From positions 1 to 62,979 of the forward strand of contig CADCLI010000002.1 of the NCBI GenBank assembly GCA_902802285.1: 62,979 nucleotides of DNA, written 5' to 3'. The notes under the pieces were generated by a model. The model was not told the origin of the DNA. It worked only from the letters and a program-made list of their open reading frames with translations, and searched no databases. This DNA is from an uncultured Bacteroidales bacterium (GTDB taxonomy: Bacteria > Bacteroidota > Bacteroidia > Bacteroidales > Bacteroidaceae). Positions 18,371 through 25,210 of this stretch are shown here, in pieces; within the stretch, counting starts at the first letter, position 1; the number at the start of each line of letters is the position of its first letter. Position numbers and translations under genes: made by a program.

Positions 18371-18403
18371 GTGACGCAAAGGGAAGCGACCCCTTTGCGT
18401 CAC
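18371..18403. repeat. GTGACGC palindromic element 2
   Basis: GTGACGCAAAGGG...CCCTTTGCGTCAC has arms of at least 11 bp. It lies in the convergent junction of permease 2 and the hydrolase, and the hydrolase stop (18400-18402) falls inside it. Confidence 0.75.
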
Positions 18404-19539
18404 TTTGGGAGCATAAGGCGGATTTTGCAGTCAAACATGTAGGCGGGGTCTCCGCGGGATTCAAGGGTCTGGCGGGCGGTTTCACTGCTGGGTTGTAGTT
18501 TGGCCTTGAACAGTTTGCGGCCCTGATACTTTACTTTCACTTTCCTGGACAGGTTGACCATCTTGCTGTTCAGGCAGATGGTCAGTTCGGGATAGTCGGA
18601 ACTCTCTATATTGATTACATTTCCGTTACGGCTCACTATTACGGTCTGTCCGCGCTTGGCGTACTCATGCGGGATTTCTATCCAGTAGAATGCATCGCGG
18701 GTGACCTCCTCCTGACGCCAGACTATCCTGTCGGGGTAGGGATTGCGTCTGAACTGAGCCATCCAGGGCACTGCGGCGGCATCCTTAAGGTCCATCCAGT
18801 GCGGGTAGCCTTCAAGCACGTGAGTCTCATGAATATATCCGTTTTCATCGGTGGTTTGAAGCGAATCCAGCTCTCTGCCGCGCGCCGCCACTTCACGGTT
18901 ACGGTTGTAGGCCGCATCATCGCCGCCCACCCATATCGTAAAGGGCATGTTTCGTACATTGACCAGACTTACATCGCCCGGATGACCGGCCATCATTGAG
19001 GCCGATGCAAAATGGTCCGCCAGACGCGGAGCCAATCGCCACACTCCGTCACCTCCGGCCGAATAGCCCATCAGATAGACCTTGTCGGTGTTTACGTCAA
19101 GTGTGTAAGCCAATGTCTGTATAAGCTCTTCCAGAAGTCTGTCCATAGGCGGCTTGAACCACATGTCCCAGTCATTCCAGGGGGCACGCGGACAAACATA
19201 TACTCCTTCATCGGGCTTGTACAGACGTTTCTGGTTCTCCCACTGGCTGTCATTCACGCTTGCCGCAGTGTTGCCGCCTCCGTGCATTGATATATACAGA
19301 CTGCGGCCATCGGATGGCTTGTCACCGAATATCTGGTATGAGAACTTCATTGATAAATCGCCGTCCTTTACCGTCAATGATTCCATATTGGCCTCCCAAC
19401 GGTCCTTGTTGTCCTGCCGCCACTGTTCTACGATATCCGGATATGCAACCTCCTGGGCTGTGCAGTCCGTCCCAATCAGGATAGTAGCAGCTAGAAGCGC
19501 TGCCTCCGCCAACCTCTTCATATTAATAAGTATTCTCAT
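18400..19539 (-). CDS. Secreted alpha/beta-hydrolase, esterase-like
   Basis: The 379-residue protein has a signal peptide (LAEAALLAATILIGTDCTAQ). The hydrolase core carries an oxyanion-type HGGGN (about 86-90), the nucleophile in GYSAGG (Ser about 160), an Asp candidate in WVGGDDAA (about 207) and the catalytic His candidate in GYPHWMD (about 247). The fold is of the PHB-depolymerase/feruloyl-esterase type; the substrate cannot be told from sequence. A C-terminal ~100-residue beta-rich region follows. The start could also be ATG 19521 (MKRLAEAALL). It sits inside the exporter locus, on the strand opposite the permeases, and has no regulon leader. Confidence 0.8.
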   Translation of the reverse strand: MRILINMKRLAEAALLAATILIGTDCTAQEVAYPDIVEQWRQDNKDRWEANMESLTVKDGDLSMKFSYQIFGDKPSDGRSLYISMHGGGNTAASVNDSQWENQKRLYKPDEGVYVCPRAPWNDWDMWFKPPMDRLLEELIQTLAYTLDVNTDKVYLMGYSAGGDGVWRLAPRLADHFASASMMAGHPGDVSLVNVRNMPFTIWVGGDDAAYNRNREVAARGRELDSLQTTDENGYIHETHVLEGYPHWMDLKDAAAVPWMAQFRRNPYPDRIVWRQEEVTRDAFYWIEIPHEYAKRGQTVIVSRNGNVINIESSDYPELTICLNSKMVNLSRKVKVKYQGRKLFKAKLQPSSETARQTLESRGDPAYMFDCKIRLMLPK

Positions 19540-19540
19540 T

Positions 19541-19570
19541 TCCTTTTGTTTAAATCAGACAAGGTCGAGT
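19541..19570. repeat. Duplicated hicB 3'-end fragment
   Basis: TTTGTTTAAATCAGACAAGG continuing to GAGTTCT matches 15069-15096, where it encodes the last residues and stop of hicB on the minus strand. Only one base differs within the shared stretch. Here it lies just upstream of the hydrolase start, and the minus strand would encode ELDLV stop. It is a likely relic of a second hicB copy or of a recombination event. Confidence 0.6.
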
Positions 19571-19658
19571 TCTTAATGGGATTACAAATTTAAGCAGATT
19601 CTGAATGATTCTGAAGATAATGACTATCTTTGGAGAAATTAGTTGCTAACTATTCATT

Positions 19659-20732
19659 ATGAGAAAAATCTGTTTATTGGCCGTTGTTATGGTGGCTGCT
19701 GTGATGATGCAGTTTGCTGCATGTGATTCTTCCGATAATAATGAGCTGAAGCGCGGCAAGCCCAGTAAGGAACTTGTGGCTGCGGCCGATGCTTTTTACG
19801 AGGCCACAAAGACGGAGCCTAAGGGTAGGGACCATATCAACCTTCACAGCATCATGGTGCTTAAGCACGGTAAGGTGGTGCTGGAGCGCTGGTATAACGG
19901 CGAATCGGCCGAAAAGCCGCATACCATGTGGTCGGTGAGCAAGACCTTTACGGCCGCTGCCATAGGATTTGCCATTGATGAGGGGCTGATTAAGGTTGAC
20001 GACAAGGTAATCAAGTTTTTTCCGGACAAACTTCCGGCTCAGGTGAGCGAAAATCTGGCTGCAATGACCATTCGTGACCTGCTTACAATGACCTGCGGAC
20101 ATGATGTGGCCATAAACTTCAATACCTATACCGCTCCTGATTGGGTTGAGGGATTCCTGGCAGAGCCGGTTACGCACACTCCCGGAACGTATTTTGTGTA
20201 TAACTCTGTGGGTACATACATGCTGTCGGCCATAATAACCAAGGTTACTGGACAGGATATGAATGACTATCTTGAGTCTAGGCTGTGGCAACCGTTGGGC
20301 ATAGACAAGCCCGAATGGGACAAGAGCCCGCAGGGAATGAGCTGCGGCGGCTGGGGTCTTCACCTTAAGACCGAGGATATGGCCCGCATGGGACAGTGCA
20401 TGCTGCAGAACGGCAAGTGGAAAGGAAAGCAGGTGATTCCGGCATCGTGGGTCAGGGAGATGTCAACATATAAGGTTGAATCGGGCCCCGCAGGAACCCG
20501 CCTGGAGGATATGCCGCGTTTAGGCATAACCAAGGAGAACAACCAGTGGGCCAAGGGTTACTGCTATCAGATGTGGATATGCTCCGATAACGGTTACCGT
20601 GCCGACGGAGCCAACGGTCAGTATTTCATGGTATTCCCCGATAAGGATGCAGTGTTGGTGCTCACCACAGACTCCAACCTCTATCAGCCCTATATGGACA
20701 TTATCTGGAAGTACCTTATCCCTGCACTATAG
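19659..20732 (+). CDS. Serine beta-lactamase-like hydrolase, lipoprotein
   Basis: The 357-residue protein has a lipoprotein signal (lipobox MQFAAC, Cys about 22). The class C beta-lactamase/DD-peptidase fold has the active-site motif Ser92-Val-Ser-Lys95 (MWSVSKTFTA) and Tyr181-Asn-Ser183 (FVYNSVGTY). Conserved family elements include GKVVLERWYNG, IRDLLTMTCGH, LWQPLGI and a late GANGQYFMVFPD. Relatives include esterases and D-aminopeptidases, so activity against beta-lactams should not be assumed. It is transcribed with the permeases but has no regulon leader. Its stop is followed by GCGAGTGATGCAGTAAGAC, which also follows permease 3. Confidence 0.85.
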   Translation: MRKICLLAVVMVAAVMMQFAACDSSDNNELKRGKPSKELVAAADAFYEATKTEPKGRDHINLHSIMVLKHGKVVLERWYNGESAEKPHTMWSVSKTFTAAAIGFAIDEGLIKVDDKVIKFFPDKLPAQVSENLAAMTIRDLLTMTCGHDVAINFNTYTAPDWVEGFLAEPVTHTPGTYFVYNSVGTYMLSAIITKVTGQDMNDYLESRLWQPLGIDKPEWDKSPQGMSCGGWGLHLKTEDMARMGQCMLQNGKWKGKQVIPASWVREMSTYKVESGPAGTRLEDMPRLGITKENNQWAKGYCYQMWICSDNGYRADGANGQYFMVFPDKDAVLVLTTDSNLYQPYMDIIWKYLIPAL

Positions 20733-20753
20733 CGAGTGATGCAGTAAGACCAC

Positions 20754-21212
20754 TCATCGGGATGTGAATCCGATGGGTGGTTCGCAGATGCTGTGTGCCT
20801 GGCTTTCGGCCAGATGGATTATATGCAGCATCTCGGCTGGGGTGACTACGTGTCCGTTTGTGGGATAATGTTTCAGGTTCCCTGTTATCATGTATGAACC
20901 GTCAACACTCATGGATACCTCATAGAATACTATGTCATCTGGGTCCGGGAATGTTTCATTTGATTCCTTGCGGTCACACATGATTCCCATGTCCGTAATA
21001 AAACCAACCAGGTCACAAACTGTTTGTTCCGAGATATCAAACTTACGCCTTCTTAAAACGGTATTATATTCTTCAATTATATCTTTTTGAATAAGAGGTA
21101 CTATTATTCCTTCTTTGACCAGTTCAATGATCTTTACGACCGAAGAATCACGGTTTTTAGTTAGCAGATAAGAAACAAGGATGTTTGTATCAATCACGGC
21201 AAGGTATTTCAT
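20754..21212 (-). CDS. PIN-domain toxin (COG1569-type)
   Basis: The 152-residue PIN-fold ribonuclease is the toxin of a type II pair. It opens with the metal-binding AVIDTNILVSYLL (Asp8). Further acidic residues fall in QKDIIEEYN and in FPDPDDIVFYEVS, and DGSYMITGNLKHYP closes the active-site region. It lies 10 bp downstream of a RelB/DinJ-type antitoxin and is presumably co-transcribed. Partner exchange between PIN toxins and RelB-type antitoxins is seen in this toxin subgroup. Confidence 0.85.
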   Translation of the reverse strand: MKYLAVIDTNILVSYLLTKNRDSSVVKIIELVKEGIIVPLIQKDIIEEYNTVLRRRKFDISEQTVCDLVGFITDMGIMCDRKESNETFPDPDDIVFYEVSMSVDGSYMITGNLKHYPTNGHVVTPAEMLHIIHLAESQAHSICEPPIGFTSR

Positions 21213-21222
21213 AATGTGCTTT

Positions 21223-21540
21223 TTATTGTTGTATGTTATTGTTCATTTGACGGCGTTCCTCTCGGCATTTCCTTATCTCCTCATCAATTTCATCCATTGT
21301 TAGTTCCGGCAAATTGTTCTCTGCCTTATACCTTTCTATTCTTTCGAACGTTTCACGTGCTTGGCGAAGTCTGGTCTCGCGCTCGGATTCCACCTCGAAC
21401 GGTATTCGTTGCTTCTTGATTACCGTCCTGGCAAAAATGTTGAATGCGGTATTGGAACTCATGCCAAAGTCCTTGCAGAGTTCATCAAACTGTTTTTTCA
21501 CCTCAGAGTCCATACGGACTGTAAATGCTGTCTGTGCCAT
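21223..21540 (-). CDS. RelB/DinJ-type antitoxin
   Basis: The 105-residue protein has an N-terminal ribbon-helix-helix (MAQTAFTVRMDSEVKKQFDE followed by LCKDFGMSSNTAFNIFARTV), typical of RelB/DinJ. A charged helical C-terminal part would wrap the toxin. It precedes the PIN toxin by 10 bp. A perfect 12-bp inverted repeat (21552-21595) spans its promoter and is the likely autoregulatory operator. Confidence 0.87.
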   Translation of the reverse strand: MAQTAFTVRMDSEVKKQFDELCKDFGMSSNTAFNIFARTVIKKQRIPFEVESERETRLRQARETFERIERYKAENNLPELTMDEIDEEIRKCREERRQMNNNIQQ

Positions 21541-21551
21541 ACTTATTATTG

Positions 21552-21595
21552 TTTGGTTGCAAATATATTAAATATTGCACCGTTTTGCAACCAAA
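21552..21595 (-). promoter_or_regulatory. Operator/promoter of the PIN-RelB module
   Basis: TTTGGTTGCAAA (21552-21563) and TTTGCAACCAAA (21584-21595) are perfect 12-bp inverted arms 20 bp apart. They flank or overlap the -7 box (minus strand TATATTTG, 21560-21567). The layout suits binding by a ribbon-helix-helix antitoxin tetramer and promoter occlusion. Confidence 0.7.
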
Positions 21596-21618
21596 TAGAT
21601 TCTTTATTTTAGTCTTTT

Positions 21619-21757
21619 GCCAAAGTGTCCCACATCGGCCCAGCTCACAGGGCTTGTGGGGCACATCAGTGTGTTACACACCCTCCATATTAAGGTATGT
21701 AACACAGTGAGCGGTGTCAGGAGGCTCACAGGGCCGATGAGCGCGGGACACTTTGGC
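21619..21757. repeat. Nested 139-nt hairpin element
   Basis: Outer arms GCCAAAGTGTCCC (21619-21631) and GGGACACTTTGGC (21745-21757) pair perfectly over 13 bp. Inside, ATCGGCCC (21634-21641) pairs with GGGCCGAT (21731-21738). The core TGTGTTACA (21670-21678) pairs with TGTAACACA (21698-21706). The right edge (GCGCGGGACACTTTGGCGG) recurs before leader 4 at about 25062-25080. It could be a folded RNA or a REP/MITE-like DNA element. Confidence 0.7.
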
Positions 21758-21772
21758 GGAAACTGCCGGCGG

Positions 21773-21858
21773 GTGTCAAAAAATTAGACGATTTTGGGGC
21801 GGAAAGTACGATTTTGATGTTTTTTCTTGGAGAGTGGTGGCGGGAGGGGATAATTTTG
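21773..21858 (+). promoter_or_regulatory. Regulon leader 3, for permease 3
   Basis: 86 bp with the same three parts: GTGTC box, two ACGATTTTG boxes 20 bp apart, and CTTG-N21-TAATTTTG (-7 at 21851-21858). ATG 21888 lies 29 bp downstream. Confidence 0.85.
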
Positions 21859-21887
21859 GAGCAGCAATAAGAAACAACAGTCCAGAT

Positions 21888-24428
21888 ATGTTTATACACT
21901 ATCTTAAAATAGCGCTGCGTAACATACGCAAGTATGCGCTCCAGAATACGGTCAGTATTTTGGGCCTGGCCGCAGGATTTGTTTGCCTCAGTCTTTCTGC
22001 CTTGTGGATTCATTTTGAGGAGTCGTTCGACACTTTTCACAAGGATGCCGACAGGATATTCACATTCTCGGTGTATGAACATGAGGAAGGCACTGAGAAT
22101 CATACCGGATATGTCAATTACACAGAGCATGAACAGCTGTACAGCTATCCTGAAATTGAAAAGATTTCCAAGTTTGTATATAGGGAACATGAAAAAGAAA
22201 ACCTGAAAGAACTAAGGATTGATTCTGTTTTCCGAACCATATTTGACTTGCCGGTGATATCGGGTAATGAAGGTTTCATGCGTGACACAAGCTTCATTGC
22301 CATCTCTTCAACATACGCTGACAAGGCTTACAGAGGACAGGATCCCATAGGGCAGGAACTGCTGGGTAAGACCATATCGGCAGTGGTGAAGGACTTTGGA
22401 CGTATGTCGGCCATTCAGTTCGATATACTCTCCTGCTATAATTTCAAGATAGCAGTAAAAAACGAACGCGGAAATTACATTCATGAAGGAATGTCCGATG
22501 ATGACCTGTTTCCCAGCGTGTTCATAAGAATCCACAAGGGGACTGACAAGGATAAGTTTGCCGATAAAGTCCGGAACAGTCTGGATGATTCCGAGTATTC
22601 CCATTATGAACTGCTACCCATAGGTGCGATACATCGTCAGATGGTCAAGACAGACATGTATGTAAATTATGCTCATGCCAAGGTGTTCTGCCTGTTCAGT
22701 CTGATGCTGATGATGTGTGCCATAATCAATTTCCTGCTGTTCTCGCTGAACAGTATCAGGACCCGAAGCCGTGAAATGGCTTTAAGATCTGTCAATGGTG
22801 CAACCGGGAATTCCCTGGTCTGGATGCTGGTCACTGAACTGGGTGTTATTCTGGCGATATCAATGGTTGCGGGGCTATTGCTTGTGCAGTTCCTTAAGAG
22901 CAGGTTCATAAGTATGGCCGACATACAGATGACCGGAGGATATGTAACTATGGGCAGTATGGTCATCATGATTCTGGTTCTGGCTGTTTCATTATTGATA
23001 AGCATCGCTGCAGTCAGGATACTGCGTGGAAGGACAATGCACAGTACCATAACATCGGTACATAACATCCGGTTCAGGAAGGCAAGCATCGGTATTCAGG
23101 TGTTCACAAGCGTTCTGTTCCTGTATATAGTTACTGTGATGGCCCGCCAGTTCAGTTTCCTGCGCCATAATGACTGGGGTTCAAGAATCAATGACATTGC
23201 CGTACTTTCAATCTCCAATCCTGTGAACGGATGGGATGGCTATGTGATGGGAAGGTCAGTATATTATCCTCCCAAGAATGACGATGAGACAGCCGAGCCA
23301 AGAAGAGGCAGTCATCTGAAAGAGCTGAACAATGAGTATCTGGAACGCCTGGACGGACAGTTTGGTCTGACAGACCGACTTAAGAGCCTTCCGAGTGTAA
23401 AGTCATTATACAGGAACTTTGGAGATATTGAAAAAATCCAGCACGGTAGCGAGTGGTTGCGCTGGGATAGAAATACCGTCAATGGGAGGGACAGTCTGGA
23501 TATCAGGATTATGGATATACTGGAGCCGGAAAAGATGGAACTGCTTGATTTCAACATAATAGACGGTACGCTCCCGGACAGACCATTGCAGAAGGATGAA
23601 ATTGTTATTACGGAGAATATAAAGAAGGAGTTGGGTCTGGCCGATGTCTGTGATGAACCGACCATTACGATAGGGCGTCATTATATCATGCCTATAACAG
23701 ACTTTTATTTTGGTGAAAACGGAGCAATCCATGTAAATAATCTTGATGCCGGTACTGTGTATTATACATTCCGCGTAATAGCAGTGGTAAGTGATATCTA
23801 TCCCAACAAGTTTGATGCAGCACCTATTATGTACATCTTGTGTACTCCCGGCAACCGCAGGCTTATGCCGCCATCAGGAAGTGATGATGGCTGGACTGTC
23901 GCTCATATTACTCTGACTTATGACCACGGAATGAAATCCAAAATCAGGACTGATGTTGCCGGGATTATGGATGAAACAGGACTTAAATACGAACTTACTT
24001 TCCCCGAGGACCGTTTCTTTGAAAGTCTTATAAGTCAGGAGCACCTGAAGAATCTGGTGATGGGACTTGGTGTCATCTGTATTCTCATTGCCATATTCGG
24101 CACCTATTCAATGATTGCGCTTGCCTGCCGCGAGCGCAGGCGCGAGATTGCCGTCCGCAAGGTGCATGGGGCAAAAGTCCGTGACATAATAGATATTTTC
24201 GGCCGTGAATATGGCGCAACACTTTTGGGCGCAACACTTCTGGCTTTTGGTGTGGGCTACTTAATGATGCACCGCTGGATACAGCAGTATGAGCGCCAGG
24301 TCACCATAAGCTGGTGGATTTATGCCGTAATACTTGCGGCAATGGTTATTGTGATCTGCCTCACGGTAGGCCATCAGGTGCTCCGTACCGCCCGCGAAAA
24401 TCCTGCCGATGTCATCAAGAGCGAGTGA
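21888..24428 (+). CDS. FtsX/MacB-type ABC permease 3
   Basis: The 846-residue protein is the longest of the six permeases. It has an N-terminal helix (SILGLAAGFVCLSLSALWI) and two periplasmic domains; the second is enlarged between about residues 430 and 720. Coupling motifs are RTRSREMALRSVNGATG and RERRREIAVRKVHGAKVR. Its C-terminus is NPADVIKSE. The start is MFIHYLKIALRNIRK at ATG 21888. The longer open frame from 21753 only reads through leader DNA. It is convergent with the YafQ module. Confidence 0.92.
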   Translation: MFIHYLKIALRNIRKYALQNTVSILGLAAGFVCLSLSALWIHFEESFDTFHKDADRIFTFSVYEHEEGTENHTGYVNYTEHEQLYSYPEIEKISKFVYREHEKENLKELRIDSVFRTIFDLPVISGNEGFMRDTSFIAISSTYADKAYRGQDPIGQELLGKTISAVVKDFGRMSAIQFDILSCYNFKIAVKNERGNYIHEGMSDDDLFPSVFIRIHKGTDKDKFADKVRNSLDDSEYSHYELLPIGAIHRQMVKTDMYVNYAHAKVFCLFSLMLMMCAIINFLLFSLNSIRTRSREMALRSVNGATGNSLVWMLVTELGVILAISMVAGLLLVQFLKSRFISMADIQMTGGYVTMGSMVIMILVLAVSLLISIAAVRILRGRTMHSTITSVHNIRFRKASIGIQVFTSVLFLYIVTVMARQFSFLRHNDWGSRINDIAVLSISNPVNGWDGYVMGRSVYYPPKNDDETAEPRRGSHLKELNNEYLERLDGQFGLTDRLKSLPSVKSLYRNFGDIEKIQHGSEWLRWDRNTVNGRDSLDIRIMDILEPEKMELLDFNIIDGTLPDRPLQKDEIVITENIKKELGLADVCDEPTITIGRHYIMPITDFYFGENGAIHVNNLDAGTVYYTFRVIAVVSDIYPNKFDAAPIMYILCTPGNRRLMPPSGSDDGWTVAHITLTYDHGMKSKIRTDVAGIMDETGLKYELTFPEDRFFESLISQEHLKNLVMGLGVICILIAIFGTYSMIALACRERRREIAVRKVHGAKVRDIIDIFGREYGATLLGATLLAFGVGYLMMHRWIQQYERQVTISWWIYAVILAAMVIVICLTVGHQVLRTARENPADVIKSE

Positions 24429-24441
24429 TGCAGTAAGACTG

Positions 24442-24714
24442 TTATCCGAACAACTCAGAATGTGATCCTAACCTTACCAGTTCAATTACGTTGTTTTTAT
24501 TATCAATCCACACAAGCAGATAATCATTCTCTATGTGACATTCCATACAGCCTTTGTAATCTCCCTTGAGTGTATGGGGCTTATATTTTTGAGGAATAGG
24601 CTGCTCGTTAACCAGAAGATCAAGAACGTCTTTGAGCGCTTCTTTCTTTTGGGAGTCGTGACGGTATCGTTTATAATCTTTTTTGAATTGTGCCGACGGA
24701 TGTAACTTTTTCAT
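24442..24714 (-). CDS. YafQ-family mRNA interferase toxin
   Basis: The 90-residue RelE/YafQ-fold toxin cleaves mRNA in the ribosome. The catalytic set of YafQ (His50, His63, Asp67, His87 in E. coli) has clear counterparts: His47 in PHTLKG, His60 and Asp64 in ECHIENDYLLVW, and His85 in RLGSHSELF. Its ATG overlaps the antitoxin stop (24712-24716), indicating translational coupling. It is encoded antisense to the permeases, in the space between permeases 3 and 4. Confidence 0.9.
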   Translation of the reverse strand: MKKLHPSAQFKKDYKRYRHDSQKKEALKDVLDLLVNEQPIPQKYKPHTLKGDYKGCMECHIENDYLLVWIDNKNNVIELVRLGSHSELFG

Positions 24715-24968
24715 TATTGGTCAAGGGTATTTAAGAGTTCCTCGGCGCTGGAATACAATTCTTCCTGAGGATACTCTGTGTTGTTCATGGCTTCTTTCAG
24801 TGCAGCTTTAGTAACTTGATTTGGCTCGTGATATACAACGTCAAGCAAAACGCTTTCAACATAATTGTTCAGCGTTCTGTTCTCCCTGGCAGCATTGCGT
24901 TTCAGGCCTTCAAGAAGGTCTGTTCTCAGCCGGAACGATGTAGCTTTTCTGACGACAGTGGTTTCCAT
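24714..24968 (-). CDS. Antitoxin partner of the YafQ toxin
   Basis: The 84-residue product starts METTVVRKATSFRLRTDLLEG (ATG 24968). A ribbon-helix-helix is predicted (TSFRLRTDLLEGLKRNAARE then NRTLNNYVESVLL). The acidic tail EYPQEELYSSAEELLNTLDQ probably binds YafQ. An upstream extension to 25196 would read through leader 4 and is rejected. A promoter -7 box TATCTTTG lies at 24999-25006 on the minus strand, 30 bp before the ATG. Confidence 0.85.
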   Translation of the reverse strand: METTVVRKATSFRLRTDLLEGLKRNAARENRTLNNYVESVLLDVVYHEPNQVTKAALKEAMNNTEYPQEELYSSAEELLNTLDQ

Positions 24969-25093
24969 AAATGTATTTACTTGTATTACAACTGATGGCA
25001 AAGATAATACGTCATTCTCAATAATCCAACAATACAGATTAAAAACGTTCAGTCCAAAGTAGCGCGGGACACTTTGGCGGGAAAAACTGGCGG

Positions 25094-25179
25094 GTGTCAA
25101 AAAATTAGACGATTTTGGGGCGGAAAGTACGATTTTGCCCTTTTTTCTTGGAGAGTGGTGGCGGGAGGGGATAATTTTG
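25094..25179 (+). promoter_or_regulatory. Regulon leader 4, for permease 4
   Basis: 86 bp and almost identical to leader 3, including CTTG-N21-TAATTTTG (-7 at 25172-25179). ATG 25211 follows. The DNA upstream shares GCGCGGGACACTTTGGCGG with leader 3. Confidence 0.85.
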
Positions 25180-25210
25180 GAGCAGCAATTTAACAATCAA
25201 CAGTCCAGAT

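Noticed and set aside
21753..21887. N-terminal extension of permease 3 (and similar extensions at 15790, 25196 on the other strand, and 39814)
   Set aside because: These read through the conserved leader and promoter. The permeases share a clear MF-HY-K start at the ATG after it.
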